Below, piece after piece: positions 41,280-51,736 of a stretch of 64,000 nt of DNA. Within the stretch, counting starts at the first letter, position 1. Each line of letters starts with the position of its first letter. Source of the stretch: Xenophilus sp. E41 (GTDB lineage: Bacteria; Pseudomonadota; Gammaproteobacteria; Burkholderiales; Burkholderiaceae_C); contig NZ_QPIB01000007.1 of assembly GCF_003671765.1 (NCBI RefSeq), forward strand, positions 124,001 through 188,000. The letters run 5' to 3'. The notes beneath the pieces were generated by a model. That model saw nothing but the letters and a program-made list of their open reading frames with translations. It was not told the origin of the DNA and ran no database searches. The translations under genes and the position numbers were made by a program.

Positions 41280-42227
41280 ATGCCCGCGATCTCGTTCCAG
41301 TCGGTCTGCAAGACCTACCCCGCCTCACGCCAGCAACGGGCCCACGGACAGTCGGGGCTGCGTGCACTGGACGACGTCAGCTTCGAGATTCAGGAGGGCG
41401 AGTTCTTCGGCCTGCTGGGACCCAACGGCGCGGGCAAGACCTCCCTGATCAGCATCCTGGCCGGCCTGTCGCGGCCGACCGCCGGCAGCGTGAGCGTGCG
41501 CGGCTTCGACGTGCAGACGCACTACGCCGAGGCACGCCGCCAGCTCGGCATCGTGCCGCAGGAGCTGGTCTTCGACCCCTTCTTCAACGTGCGCGAGACG
41601 CTGCGCATCCAGTCCGGCTACTTCGGCATCGCGAAGAACGACGACTGGATCGACGAGCTGCTGAGCAGCCTGGGCCTGGCCGACAAGGCGACGGCCAACA
41701 TGCGCCAGCTCTCGGGCGGCATGAAGCGCCGCGTGCTGGTGGCGCAGGCGCTGGTGCACAAGCCGCCGGTGATCGTGCTCGATGAACCCACGGCCGGCGT
41801 CGACGTCGAACTGCGCCAGACGCTCTGGCAGTTCGTCGCCCGCCTGAACAAGCAGGGCAGCACCGTGCTGCTCACCACCCATTACCTGGAAGAGGCCGAG
41901 GCCCTGTGCAACCGCATCGCCATGCTCAAGAAGGGGCGGGTGATCGCACTGGACAGCACCAGCGCCCTGCTCAAGTCCTCGGCCAGCAACGTGCTGCGCT
42001 TCAAGACCGATGGCAACCTGCCCTGGGCGCTGGCCCAGCATGCGCGCATCACCGGCCGCATCGTCCAGCTGCCGGCGCACGATGCGCGCGAGGTGGAGCA
42101 GGTGCTGGCCGCGCTGCGCGAGGCCGGTGTGGCCGTGGAGGACGTCGAGATGCGCAAGGCCGACCTGGAAGACGTCTTCATCGACCTGATGGCCGGCGAG
42201 CAGACGCCGCTGGAGGTGGCGCGATGA
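41280..42227 (+). CDS. ABC-2 type exporter ATPase, YadG-like
   Basis: A 315-residue ATPase with Walker A GPNGAGKTS, signature LSGGMKRR, Walker B VIVLDEPTAGVD and switch HYLEEAE. Its C-terminal extension after the switch is typical of ABC-2 export ATPases. It pairs with the permease that follows, and the set resembles YadG-YadH. The substrate is unknown. The position between mla and murA suggests an envelope molecule, by context only. Confidence 0.87.
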   Translation: MPAISFQSVCKTYPASRQQRAHGQSGLRALDDVSFEIQEGEFFGLLGPNGAGKTSLISILAGLSRPTAGSVSVRGFDVQTHYAEARRQLGIVPQELVFDPFFNVRETLRIQSGYFGIAKNDDWIDELLSSLGLADKATANMRQLSGGMKRRVLVAQALVHKPPVIVLDEPTAGVDVELRQTLWQFVARLNKQGSTVLLTTHYLEEAEALCNRIAMLKKGRVIALDSTSALLKSSASNVLRFKTDGNLPWALAQHARITGRIVQLPAHDAREVEQVLAALREAGVAVEDVEMRKADLEDVFIDLMAGEQTPLEVAR

Positions 42228-42247
42228 GCCCGGAGGCCCGGCCATGA
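42224..42247 (+). other. 7-codon ORF bridging ABC ATPase and permease
   Basis: ATG 42224 overlaps the ATPase TGA, and its own TGA (42245-42247) overlaps the permease ATG. The peptide is MSPEARP. The geometry mirrors the 29-codon bridge between mlaF and mlaE. It may serve reinitiation, but it is short enough to be chance. Confidence 0.3.
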
Positions 42248-43011
42248 TGGTCACCGCACTCGGCTGGCGGGCGCTCCTGTACAAGGAAGTGCTGCGCTTC
42301 TGGAAGGTCGGCCTGCAGACCGTGGGCGCGCCGGTGCTCACGGCGGTGCTGTACCTCATGGTCTTCGGCCACGTGCTGGAAGACCACGTGAAGGTTTACG
42401 GATCGGTGAGCTACACCGCCTTCCTCATTCCAGGCCTGGTGATGATGAGCGTGCTGCAGAACGCCTTCGCCAACAGCTCGTCGTCGATCATCCAGAGCAA
42501 GATCATGGGCAACCTGGTCTTCGTGCTGCTCACGCCACTGTCGCACTGGGGCTGGTTCCTGGCGTACGTGGGCTCCTCGGTGATCCGTGGGCTGGTGGTG
42601 GGGCTGGGCGTGCTGGTGGTCACCCTCTTCTTCGCAGTGCCGCCCTTCGCGCAGCCGTTGTGGATCGTGGTCTTCGCGCTGCTGGGCGCGGCGCTGCTCG
42701 GCACGCTGGGCCTCATCGCGGGGCTCTGGGCCGAGAAGTTCGACCAGATGGCCGTGTTCCAGAACTTCCTGATCATGCCCATGACCTTCCTGTCGGGCGT
42801 GTTCTATTCCATCCACTCGCTGCCGGCCTTCTGGCAGGGCGTGAGCCACGTCAACCCGTTCTTCTACATGATCGACGGCTTCCGCTACGGCTTCTTCGGC
42901 GTGTCCGACGTGTCGCCCTGGCTGAGCCTGGGCATCGTGGGCAGCGCCTGGCTGGTGGTGAGCGCCGTGGCCATCCACCTGCTGCGCATTGGCTACAAAC
43001 TCAGATCATGA
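42244..43011 (+). CDS. ABC-2 type permease, YadH-like
   Basis: A 255-residue membrane protein with about six helices and the ABC-2 signature near MPMTFLSGVFYSIHSLP, followed by NPFFYMIDGFRYGFFG. It is the channel partner of the preceding ATPase. An ATG directly follows at 42247 and could also be used. Its stop overlaps the ibaG start as ATGA. Confidence 0.88.
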   Translation: MMVTALGWRALLYKEVLRFWKVGLQTVGAPVLTAVLYLMVFGHVLEDHVKVYGSVSYTAFLIPGLVMMSVLQNAFANSSSSIIQSKIMGNLVFVLLTPLSHWGWFLAYVGSSVIRGLVVGLGVLVVTLFFAVPPFAQPLWIVVFALLGAALLGTLGLIAGLWAEKFDQMAVFQNFLIMPMTFLSGVFYSIHSLPAFWQGVSHVNPFFYMIDGFRYGFFGVSDVSPWLSLGIVGSAWLVVSAVAIHLLRIGYKLRS

Positions 43012-43250
43012 CGGCCGAAGAACTCCAATCCATCATCCAGTCGGGCCTGGCCTGCGAACACATCGCGCTCGAGGGCGACGGGCGACACTGGTACGCCACC
43101 ATCGTCTCGCCCGAGTTCGAGGGCAAGCGCGCCATCCAGCGGCACCAGCGGGTCTACGCCACCCTGGGTGCGAAAATGCATACCGACGAAGTGCATGCGC
43201 TGTCGATGAAGACCTTCACGCCGGCCGAGTGGGCCGCGCAGGGTCACTGA
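43008..43250 (+). CDS. ibaG: BolA-family protein IbaG
   Basis: An 80-residue BolA-like protein with the KH-type fold. The conserved stretches are EGDGRHWYATIVSPEFEGK and HTDEVHALSMKTFTP. IbaG-type proteins bind monothiol glutaredoxin and Fe-S clusters and are linked to envelope maintenance. The yadGH-ibaG-murA order is common in proteobacteria. It overlaps the permease gene by ATGA. Confidence 0.9.
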   Translation: MTAEELQSIIQSGLACEHIALEGDGRHWYATIVSPEFEGKRAIQRHQRVYATLGAKMHTDEVHALSMKTFTPAEWAAQGH

Positions 43251-43301
43251 CATTTCCGGCCGGCGCACGGCGCCGGCTCCCTGATCTCGCTGGACTTCCC
43301 G

Positions 43302-44575
<1,274 letters not shown>

Positions 44576-44579
<4 letters not shown>

Positions 44580-45217
44580 TCACCCTCGCCTTGTCCAAGG
44601 GCCGCATCTTCGAGGAGACGCTGCCCCTGCTGGCCGCCGCCGGCATCGAGGTCACCGAAGACCCCGAGAAGTCGCGCAAGCTCATCCTGCCCACCACCCG
44701 GCCCGACGTGCGCGTGGTGCTGGTGCGCGCCTCCGACGTCCCGACCTACGTGCAGTACGGCGGCGCCGACCTCGGCGTCACCGGGCTCGACGTGCTGCTC
44801 GAGCACGGCAACCAGGGCCTGTACCAGCCGCTGGACCTGCGCATCGCCGCCTGCCGCCTCAGCGTGGCCGTGCGCGCCGACTACGACTACGCCAGCGCCG
44901 TGAAGCAGGGCTCGCGCCTGAAGGTCGCGACCAAGTATGTCGGCCTGGCGCGCGACTTCTTCGCCCGCAAGGGCGTGCACGTCGACCTGATCAAGCTCTA
45001 CGGCAGCATGGAGCTGGCGCCGCTCACCGGTTTGGCCGACGCCATCGTCGACCTCGTCTCCACCGGCAACACGCTCAAGGCCAACCAGCTGGTCGAGGTC
45101 GAACGCATCATGGACATCAGCGCCCGCCTGGTCGTGAACCAGGCCGCGCTCAAGCTCAAGCGCGAGCCGATCCGCCACATCATCGACGCCTTTGCGTCGG
45201 CCATCCCGTCACGTTGA
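44576..45217 (+). CDS. hisG: ATP phosphoribosyltransferase, short form
   Basis: A 213-residue catalytic subunit for the first step of histidine synthesis (ATP plus PRPP). It starts [20 protein letters not shown] and contains the PRPP-binding [15 protein letters not shown]. The C-terminal regulatory domain of long HisG is absent, so this is the HisG-short type that needs the HisRS-like HisZ for activity and feedback; hisZ is not in the window. Coupled to murA by ATGA. Confidence 0.96.
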
Positions 45218-45260
45218 TGCTATGAAATTGATAGCTGCTCCCGCCCGCCTGTCGACGGCT
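45218..45260 (+). repeat. dispersed repeat copy spanning the hisD start
   Basis: TGCTATGAAATTGATAGCTG, then CTCCCGCCCGCC. The left palindrome and GATAGCTGCT core are exact, while the right half is lost. The ATG inside GCTATGAAA is the hisD start codon. Confidence 0.65.
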
Positions 45261-46595
45261 TCAGCCACTTTCGATGCCGAGTTCAAGGCGCGGCTGCACT
45301 GGTCGGCCGACACCGATGCGGCGATCGAGCAGCGCGTGGCGGACATCCTGGCCGACGTGCAGAAGCGCGGCGACGCAGCGGTGCTGGAGTACACGCGCCG
45401 CTTCGACGGGCTGGCCGCCGAATCGATGGCGCAGCTGGAGTTGACGCAGGCGGATTTCCAGCAGGCCTTCGACTCCTTGCCCGCCGCCCAGCGCGACGCG
45501 CTGCGTGCGGCCGCCCAGCGGGTGCGCAGCTACCACGAGGCGCAGAAGAAGGCCTCCGGCGAAAGCTGGAGCTACCGCGACGCCGACGGCACCCTGCTGG
45601 GCCAGAAGGTCACGCCGCTGGACCGCGTGGGCATCTATGTCCCCGGTGGCAAGGCGGCGTACCCGTCGAGCCTGCTGATGAACGCCATTCCGGCGCATGT
45701 GGCCGGCGTGCAGGAAATCATCATGGTCGTGCCCACGCCAGCCAAGGGCAGCGTGGCCACCGGCGGTGCGGGCGGCGAGGCCGCCAAGCGGGGCGAGCGC
45801 AACGTGCTGGTACTGGCCGCGGCCCACGTGGCCGGCGTCACCCGCGCCTTCACCATCGGCGGCGCGCAGGCCGTGGCCGCGCTGGCCTACGGCACGGCGA
45901 CCGTGCCCGCGGTGGACAAGATCACCGGTCCCGGCAATGCCTACGTGGCCGCCGCCAAGCGCCGCGTGTTCGGCACCGTGGGCATCGACATGATCGCGGG
46001 CCCGAGCGAGATCCTCGTGCTGGCCGACGGCACGACGCCGCCCGACTGGGTGGCCATGGACCTGTTCAGCCAGGCCGAGCACGACGAACTGGCGCAGAGC
46101 ATCCTGCTGTGCCCCGATGCGGCCTACATCGACGCCGTGCAGCGCGAGATCGACCGCCTGCTGCCCACCATGCCGCGCGCCGGGATCATCGCCGCCAGCC
46201 TGAACGGCCGCGGCGCGCTGATCCACACGCGCGACATGCAGGAGGCTTGCGCCATCAGCAACCGCATCGCGCCCGAGCACCTGGAGGTGAGCAGCCGCGA
46301 CCCGCACCAGTGGGAGCCGCTGCTCAAGCACGCCGGCGCGATCTTCCTCGGCGCCTTCACCAGCGAATCGCTGGGCGACTACTGCGCCGGCCCGAACCAT
46401 GTGCTGCCCACCAGCGGCACCGCACGCTTCTCGTCGCCGCTGGGCGTGTACGACTTCCAGAAGCGCAGCAGCCTGATCGAGGTGAGCGAGCAGGGTGCGC
46501 AGGTGCTCGGGCCCATCGCGGCCGAGCTGGCGTATGGCGAAGGGCTGCAGGCGCACGCGCAGGCGGCCGAGATGCGGCTGCGTCGCGCCGGTTGA
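45222..46595 (+). CDS. hisD: histidinol dehydrogenase
   Basis: A 457-residue zinc enzyme that oxidises histidinol to histidine in the last two steps. Motifs include [34 protein letters not shown] and the zinc site region [10 protein letters not shown]. The length is slightly above normal (about 430-440) because the first residues, [11 protein letters not shown], come from a dispersed repeat. No other start precedes the conserved [12 protein letters not shown] region, so the repeat appears to supply initiation. Confidence 0.96.
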   Translation: MKLIAAPARLSTASATFDAEFKARLHWSADTDAAIEQRVADILADVQKRGDAAVLEYTRRFDGLAAESMAQLELTQADFQQAFDSLPAAQRDALRAAAQRVRSYHEAQKKASGESWSYRDADGTLLGQKVTPLDRVGIYVPGGKAAYPSSLLMNAIPAHVAGVQEIIMVVPTPAKGSVATGGAGGEAAKRGERNVLVLAAAHVAGVTRAFTIGGAQAVAALAYGTATVPAVDKITGPGNAYVAAAKRRVFGTVGIDMIAGPSEILVLADGTTPPDWVAMDLFSQAEHDELAQSILLCPDAAYIDAVQREIDRLLPTMPRAGIIAASLNGRGALIHTRDMQEACAISNRIAPEHLEVSSRDPHQWEPLLKHAGAIFLGAFTSESLGDYCAGPNHVLPTSGTARFSSPLGVYDFQKRSSLIEVSEQGAQVLGPIAAELAYGEGLQAHAQAAEMRLRRAG

Positions 46596-46600
46596 GCGCC

Positions 46601-46957
46601 ATGCGGCCTGCGATGCGTCCGCTGCTGCTGCTGTGCGCGATGTTGGCCGCCGGCGCGGCGCACGCCATGAGCATCCGCGAACTGCGCACCCTCGAGGCCA
46701 ACGAGAAGGACGGCCGCGCCTACGCCGGCTACTACCTCGTGGGCGTGGTCGAAGGCCTGCGCGAGGCCGCCGACACGGTGCAGCGCAGCGGCCAGAAGCC
46801 GCCCTTCTGCATCAATGGCCGGCGGCTCGAGCCCTCGATGGCGCGATCGCTCTACCAGGGCGAACTCGCACGCCACGCCGACCAGTACGAGGCCGACATG
46901 CCCGTGCAACTCGTTCTTTCCGCGGCGCTGCAGAACAGCTACCGCTGCAGCCCCTGA
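46601..46957 (+). CDS. small secreted protein, Rap1a/Tai-like fold suspected
   Basis: A 118-residue protein with a signal peptide (LLLLCAMLAAGAAHAM) and a mature part of about 96 residues. Two cysteines bracket the pattern FCINGRRLEP and SAALQNSYRC; this C...AL...C arrangement recalls the Rap1a/Tai immunity-like fold, whose members are periplasmic. No effector gene is nearby, so an immunity role is unlikely. It sits 5 bases after hisD and 8 before hisC, so it is transcribed with the his genes. The function is not known. Confidence 0.65.
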   Translation: MRPAMRPLLLLCAMLAAGAAHAMSIRELRTLEANEKDGRAYAGYYLVGVVEGLREAADTVQRSGQKPPFCINGRRLEPSMARSLYQGELARHADQYEADMPVQLVLSAALQNSYRCSP

Positions 46958-46965
46958 ATCCGCCC

Positions 46966-48075
46966 ATGATCGCTCCGACCTCCGACCTCACCCGCCGCGC
47001 CCTGGCGCGCCTGCGCCCCGACGTGCAGTCCATGCACGCCTACGCCGTGCAGGACGCGCGCGGCCTGCTCAAGCTCGACGCGATGGAGAACCCCTACACG
47101 TTGCCGGCCGACCTGCAGGCCGAGCTCGGCGCGCGGCTGGGGGCGCTGGCGCTCAACCGCTACCCGGGCGAACGCGGCGCCGACCTGCAGCGCGCGCTGG
47201 CCGCCTATGCGCAGGTGCCGGAGGGCTTCGGCCTCATGCTAGGCAACGGCTCCGACGAGCTGATCTCGCTGCTGGCGATGGCCTGCGACCTGCCGGGGGC
47301 CACCATCGTGGCGCCGGTGCCGGGCTTCGTGATGTACGCCGTGAGCGCGCAGCTGCAGGGGCTGAAGTTCGTCGGCGTGCCGCTGAGCGAGGACTTCGAG
47401 CTCGACGCGGGCGCCATGCTCGCCGCCATCGAGCGCGAGCGCCCGGCCATCCTGTACCTGGCGTACCCCAACAACCCGACCGCCAACCTGTGGGACGCCG
47501 ACGCCATGCAGCGCCTGGTCGACGCGCAGGGCGCCCAGGGCGGCCTGGTGGTCATCGACGAGGCTTATCAGCCCTTCGCCGGCCGCAGCTGGCTCGACGT
47601 CATCCGCCGCGACCCGGCGCGTCACGGCCACGTGCTGCTGATGCGCACCCTGAGCAAGTTCGGCCTGGCGGGTGTGCGCCTGGGCTACCTCATCGGGCCG
47701 GCCGCGCTGGTGGCCGAGGTCGACAAGGTGCGCCCGCCCTACAACATCAGTGTGCTCAACTGCGAGTGCGCGCTCTTCGCGCTCGAGCATGCCGGCGTGT
47801 TCGCCGAGCAGGCCGACGCGATCCGCCGCGAGCGCACGGGCCTCGTCGCGCGCCTGGCCGAGCTGCCGGGCGTCCGCGTCTGGCCCAGCGACGCGAACAT
47901 GGTGCTGGTGCGCGTCCCCGATGCCGACAAGGCCTTCGCGGGCATGAAGGCGCGCGGGGTGCTGGTGAAGAACGTTTCTAGAATGCACCCTCTGCTGGCG
48001 AACTGCCTGCGCCTGACGGTCGGCACTCCCGACGAGAACGCGCGCATGTTCGCGGCACTCGAAGGCTCCCTATGA
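46966..48075 (+). CDS. hisC: histidinol-phosphate aminotransferase
   Basis: A 369-residue class I/II PLP aminotransferase. LDAMENPY binds substrate, [10 protein letters not shown] and [11 protein letters not shown] line the cofactor, and the PLP lysine lies in [16 protein letters not shown]. It converts imidazole acetol phosphate to histidinol phosphate. The start MIAPTSDL was preferred over a long upstream frame that runs through hisD. Its stop overlaps the hisB ATG. Confidence 0.96.
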   Translation: MIAPTSDLTRRALARLRPDVQSMHAYAVQDARGLLKLDAMENPYTLPADLQAELGARLGALALNRYPGERGADLQRALAAYAQVPEGFGLMLGNGSDELISLLAMACDLPGATIVAPVPGFVMYAVSAQLQGLKFVGVPLSEDFELDAGAMLAAIERERPAILYLAYPNNPTANLWDADAMQRLVDAQGAQGGLVVIDEAYQPFAGRSWLDVIRRDPARHGHVLLMRTLSKFGLAGVRLGYLIGPAALVAEVDKVRPPYNISVLNCECALFALEHAGVFAEQADAIRRERTGLVARLAELPGVRVWPSDANMVLVRVPDADKAFAGMKARGVLVKNVSRMHPLLANCLRLTVGTPDENARMFAALEGSL

Positions 48076-48695
48076 ACACCCCCACGGCCCCCGAGGCGAC
48101 CAGCGCGGCGCGCGTTGCGGAGGTCACCCGCAACACCGCCGAGACGAAGATCCGCGTGCGCGTCGACCTCGACGGCACCGGCCGGGCGAAGCTCGCCACC
48201 GGCATCGGCTTCTTCGACCACATGCTCGACCAGATCGCCCGCCACGGCCTGATCGACCTCGAGATCGAGTGCGAGGGCGACCTGCACATCGACGGCCACC
48301 ACACGGTGGAAGACGTGGGCATCACGCTCGGCCAGGCGGTGGCCAGGGCCGTGGGCGACAAGAAGGGCATCCGCCGCTACGGCCATGCCTACGTGCCGCT
48401 CGACGAAGCGCTGTCGCGCGTGGTGATCGACTTCTCGGGCCGCCCCGGCCTGGTGATGGACGTGCCCTTCACCAGCGGCATGGTCGGCGCCTTCGACACC
48501 CAGCTCACCTACGAGTTCTTCCAGGGTTTCGTGAACCATGCGGGCGTGACACTGCACATCGACAACCTCAAGGGCGTGAACGCGCACCACCAGTGCGAGA
48601 CGGTGTTCAAGGCCTTCGCGCGCGCGGTGCGCGCCGCGCTGGAGTTCGACCCGCGTTCGGCCGGCGTCATCCCCTCGACCAAGGGTTCGCTCTAG
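48072..48695 (+). CDS. hisB: imidazoleglycerol-phosphate dehydratase
   Basis: A 207-residue monofunctional dehydratase without the phosphatase domain of enterobacterial HisB. The metal-binding histidine motifs are [30 protein letters not shown] and [16 protein letters not shown]. An N-terminal extension (about 10 residues) is Thr/Ala-rich. An 79-base gap containing a dispersed repeat separates it from hisH. Confidence 0.97.
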   Translation: MNTPTAPEATSAARVAEVTRNTAETKIRVRVDLDGTGRAKLATGIGFFDHMLDQIARHGLIDLEIECEGDLHIDGHHTVEDVGITLGQAVARAVGDKKGIRRYGHAYVPLDEALSRVVIDFSGRPGLVMDVPFTSGMVGAFDTQLTYEFFQGFVNHAGVTLHIDNLKGVNAHHQCETVFKAFARAVRAALEFDPRSAGVIPSTKGSL

Positions 48696-48706
48696 TTCTT
48701 GAAAGA

Positions 48707-48765
48707 AATCGGGCTGCAGTGCCCGTCCCGCCTGCGCGAGCAGCTATCAATCCAGTAGCGAAATA
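48707..48765 (-). repeat. dispersed GATAGCTGCT repeat, copy between hisB and hisH
   Basis: Minus strand reads TTTCGCTACTGGATTGATAG, then CTGCTCGCGCAGGCGG and GACGGGCACTGCAGCCCGAT. It fills the gap between the two his genes almost exactly. Confidence 0.8.
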
Positions 48766-48774
48766 CCACTTCCT

Positions 48775-49419
48775 ATGAACAGCGTCGCCGTCGTCGACTA
48801 CGGCATGGGCAACCTCTGGTCCGTCTCGCAGGCGGTGCGCCATGCGGCCGATGCAGCCGGCGTCGAGGTCTTCGTCACGTCCGACCCCGAGGTGGTGCGC
48901 AAGGCCACCCGCGTGGTGCTGCCGGGGCAGGGCGCCATGCCCGACTGCATGCGCGAGCTGCGCGATTCGGGCCTGCAGGAGTCGGTGCTCGAGGCGGCGG
49001 CCAGCAAGCCGCTCTTCGGCGTCTGCGTGGGCATGCAGATGACCCTGTCGCACAGCGACGAGGGTCCCACGCCCGGCCTGGACCTGATCCCCGGCGAGGT
49101 GGTGCGCTTCCAGCTCGAAGGGCAGCGTCAGCCCGACGGCAGCCTGTACAAGGTGCCGCAGATGGGCTGGAACCAGGTCTTCCAGGCCCGGCCGCACCCC
49201 GTGTGGGCGGGCGTGCCCGACGGCGCGTACTTCTATTTCGTCCACAGCTTCTACGCGCGGCCGCGCGACGCGGCGCACAGCGTGGGCGAGGCCGAGTACG
49301 GCGCGCGCTTTACCGCCGCGGTGGCACGCGATAACATTTTTGCGACCCAGTTCCACCCCGAGAAGAGTGCGGACCACGGGTTGCAGCTGTACCGAAACTT
49401 CCTCCACTGGAACCCCTGA
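48775..49419 (+). CDS. hisH: imidazole glycerol phosphate synthase glutaminase subunit
   Basis: A 214-residue class I amidotransferase that feeds ammonia to HisF. The nucleophile Cys is in [11 protein letters not shown], and the His-Glu pair is in [12 protein letters not shown]. It starts [14 protein letters not shown], as usual. The gap before it is filled by a repeat, so it may depend on read-through from hisB. HisF, its partner, is 5.7 kb downstream. Confidence 0.96.
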   Translation: MNSVAVVDYGMGNLWSVSQAVRHAADAAGVEVFVTSDPEVVRKATRVVLPGQGAMPDCMRELRDSGLQESVLEAAASKPLFGVCVGMQMTLSHSDEGPTPGLDLIPGEVVRFQLEGQRQPDGSLYKVPQMGWNQVFQARPHPVWAGVPDGAYFYFVHSFYARPRDAAHSVGEAEYGARFTAAVARDNIFATQFHPEKSADHGLQLYRNFLHWNP

Positions 49420-49533
49420 CGTCCTGAACCTGCCGTCCGCGCGGCCGCCCCCCGGGCCTGCGCACGCCTGTCCTGCCGGCGTCGTCCATCTCCTTCCTTT
49501 CCTTCCTCCAGCGCCCGTTTTCCGCGTCCCACC

Positions 49534-50274
49534 ATGCTTCTCATTCCCGCGATCGACCTCAAGGATGGCCACTGCGTTCGACTGAAGCAGGGCGACATGG
49601 ACCAGTCGACCGTCTTCAGCGAAGACCCGGCCGCCATGGCACGCCAGTGGGTGGACAAGGGCGCACGGCGCCTGCACCTGGTCGACCTGAACGGCGCCTT
49701 CGCCGGCAAGCCGCAGAACCACGCCGCCATCAAGGCCATCCTGCGCGAGGTGGGCGAGGACATCCCGGTGCAGCTGGGCGGCGGCATCCGCGACCTGGAC
49801 ACGATCGAGCGCTACATCGACGACGGCCTGCGCTACGTCATCATCGGCACGGCCGCGGTGAAGAACCCCGGCTTCCTCAAGGACGCCTGCAGCGCCTTCG
49901 GCGGCCACATCATCGTGGGCCTGGACGCCAAGGACGGCAAGGTCGCCACCGACGGCTGGAGCAAGCTCACCGGCCATGAAGTGGCGGACCTGGGCAAGAA
50001 GTTCGAGGACTACGGCGTCGAGTCCATCATCTACACCGACATCGGCCGCGACGGCATGCTCTCGGGCATCAACATCGACGCGACCGTGAAGCTCGCGCAG
50101 GCGCTGACCATTCCCGTGATCGCCTCGGGCGGCCTGTCGAACATGGCCGACATCGAGAAGCTCTGCGCCGTCGAGAGCGAAGGTGTCGAGGGGGTGATCT
50201 GCGGGCGCGCGATCTACTCCGGCGACCTGGACTTCGCCGCGGCGCAGGCGAGGGCGGACGAACTGGCCGAGTGA
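49534..50274 (+). CDS. hisA: ProFAR isomerase HisA
   Basis: A 246-residue TIM barrel that isomerises ProFAR to PRFAR. The first catalytic Asp is in [12 protein letters not shown] and the second in [12 protein letters not shown]. Phosphate loops such as GGGIRD are present. The 114-base gap after hisH is pyrimidine-rich, with no clear ribosome site or promoter. Confidence 0.96.
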   Translation: MLLIPAIDLKDGHCVRLKQGDMDQSTVFSEDPAAMARQWVDKGARRLHLVDLNGAFAGKPQNHAAIKAILREVGEDIPVQLGGGIRDLDTIERYIDDGLRYVIIGTAAVKNPGFLKDACSAFGGHIIVGLDAKDGKVATDGWSKLTGHEVADLGKKFEDYGVESIIYTDIGRDGMLSGINIDATVKLAQALTIPVIASGGLSNMADIEKLCAVESEGVEGVICGRAIYSGDLDFAAAQARADELAE

Positions 50275-50307
50275 GGCGGCCGGCGCTGTCCGAACACGGG
50301 CAGCCGG

Positions 50308-50347
50308 ACGCGAAGGGCGCGAAGGTTTCGCCAAGGTCGCGAAAGGA
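50308..50347 (+). repeat. short tandem GCGAAGG-type repeat
   Basis: Four imperfect units of about 10 bases, each an ACGCGAAGG or TTTCGCCAAGG variant, lie in the gap after hisA. I recall similar tracts dispersed in related genomes but cannot confirm it here. Confidence 0.5.
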
Positions 50348-50416
50348 TTTCAGGATTCGTTCGATGGGCTGTTCGCTGCTCGGCGCCCTTGGTCGTTCGG
50401 GCCGTGATCCGGCCGC

Positions 50417-50422
50417 CAGAAT
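50417..50422 (+). promoter_or_regulatory. putative -10 box of the orphan ATPase gene
   Basis: CAGAAT lies 6 bases before the ATPase ATG, similar in placement to TAGAAT and TACAAT boxes before other genes in the window. No -35 is evident. If used, the message would be leaderless. Confidence 0.25.
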
Positions 50423-50428
50423 CGAGTC

Positions 50429-51619
50429 ATGCTCTCCGCCCTCGCCATCGCCAACTACCGTTCGCTGCGCCAGCTGACAGTGCCGCTGGCGCGGCTCACG
50501 GTCATCACCGGGCCGAACGGGAGCGGCAAGTCGAGCGTGTACCGCGCGATGCGGCTGCTGGCCGAGGTGGCGCAGGGCGGCGTCGTGCGCTCGCTGGCGC
50601 GCGAGGGCGGCCTGGGCTCCACGCTGTGGGCGGGGCCGGAGCGCATCTCGGCGGCCATGCGGCGCGGCGAGGTGCCGGTCGAGGGCACGAAGAGCGGGCG
50701 CGATCCGGTGGCGCTGCGCCTGGGGTTCAGCAGCGCCGACGCCGCGGGCTTCGGCTACGCCATCGACATCGGGCTGCCGCCGCCGGTCCCGTCCACGGCG
50801 TTCTCGCTCGATCCCGAGATCAAGCAGGAGGTGATCTGGAACGGCCCGGTGCTGAGGCCGGCGGCGCTGCTGGTCGAGCGCAAGGGCGCTGCACTGCGCG
50901 CGCGCGGCGAGGGCGGCGGCTGGCAGGCGATCGGCCGCCCGGTGCCGGCCTGGGCCAGCATGCTCACCGAGTTCGCCGACCCGCGCAGCGCGCCCGAGAT
51001 GCTGGCGCTGCGCGAGCAGGTGCGCGGCTGGCGCTTCTACGACCACTTCCGCACCGACGCGGACAGCCCCGCGCGGCAGCCGCAGCTCGGCACCCGCACG
51101 CCGGTGCTGTCGGCCGACGGTGCCGACCTGGCTGCGGCCGTGCAGACCCTCTTCGAGATCGGCGACGAGGCCGCGCTGCAGGCCGCGGTGGACGATGCCT
51201 TTCCGGGCGCCCGCGTCGCGGTGCAGTGCGGCGGCGACGGCCGCTTCGCCCTCCAGATGCGCCAGCACGGCCTGCTGCGCCCGCTGGCGACGGCCGAGCT
51301 CTCCGACGGCACGCTGCGCTACCTGCTGTGGACCGCGGCCCTGCTGTCGCCGCGACCGCCGCCCCTCCTGGTGCTGAACGAACCCGAGACCAGCCTGCAC
51401 CCCGACCTGCTGCCCGCGCTGGGCCGGCTGATCGTGCGCGCGGCGCGCGACGCGCAGGTGATCGTGGTCTCGCACGCCAACCGGCTCATTGCCGCGCTCG
51501 ATGCGGCGGCGCAGGCCGATGCGCTGCAGCGCATCGAGCTGGAGAAGGACTTCGGCGAGACGCGTATCGCCAACCTCGACATGGACGAGATTCCGCTCTG
51601 GCACTGGCCCGCGCGCTGA
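50429..51619 (+). CDS. AAA-family ATPase, RecF/SMC-like, stand-alone (COG4637 type)
   Basis: A 396-residue ATPase with Walker A TGPNGSGKSSVYRAM near residues 29-43, and near the end a signature-like ELSDGTLRYLLW, Walker B LLVLNEPETSLHPDLL and VVSHANRLI. There is no coiled-coil arm, nuclease or TOPRIM domain. It resembles predicted ATPases related to RecF and OLD that lack a known function. A defence role is possible for relatives, but no partner is next to it. It interrupts the his gene run. Confidence 0.8.
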   Translation: MLSALAIANYRSLRQLTVPLARLTVITGPNGSGKSSVYRAMRLLAEVAQGGVVRSLAREGGLGSTLWAGPERISAAMRRGEVPVEGTKSGRDPVALRLGFSSADAAGFGYAIDIGLPPPVPSTAFSLDPEIKQEVIWNGPVLRPAALLVERKGAALRARGEGGGWQAIGRPVPAWASMLTEFADPRSAPEMLALREQVRGWRFYDHFRTDADSPARQPQLGTRTPVLSADGADLAAAVQTLFEIGDEAALQAAVDDAFPGARVAVQCGGDGRFALQMRQHGLLRPLATAELSDGTLRYLLWTAALLSPRPPPLLVLNEPETSLHPDLLPALGRLIVRAARDAQVIVVSHANRLIAALDAAAQADALQRIELEKDFGETRIANLDMDEIPLWHWPAR

Positions 51620-51676
51620 AGGCCCGAGAAAAGAAGAAGAAGGCCCGACGGGCGGGTGTGCCCGACAGGTCTTGAA

Positions 51677-51736
51677 TGCTATCGAATTCATAGCTGCCTG
51701 CGCTCATTCCACGGGCGCTGCAGACCGATTCGATGC
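51677..51736 (+). repeat. dispersed GATAGCTGCT repeat, copy at ATPase/SBP junction
   Basis: TGCTATCGAATTCATAGCTG, then CCTGCGCTCATTCC and GGGCGCTGCAGACCGATTCG. The left end GCTAT...ATAGC is a near-perfect palindrome around GAATTC. It abuts the stop of the binding-protein gene. Confidence 0.8.

Noticed and set aside
46601-46957. A type VI secretion immunity gene
   Set aside because: The Rap1a-like pattern is loose, there is no effector or secretion gene nearby, and it sits within the his operon.
50429-51619. A complete phage defence system
   Set aside because: Only an ATPase is present; flanking genes are hisA and an amino acid binding protein, with no nuclease, reverse transcriptase or toxin.
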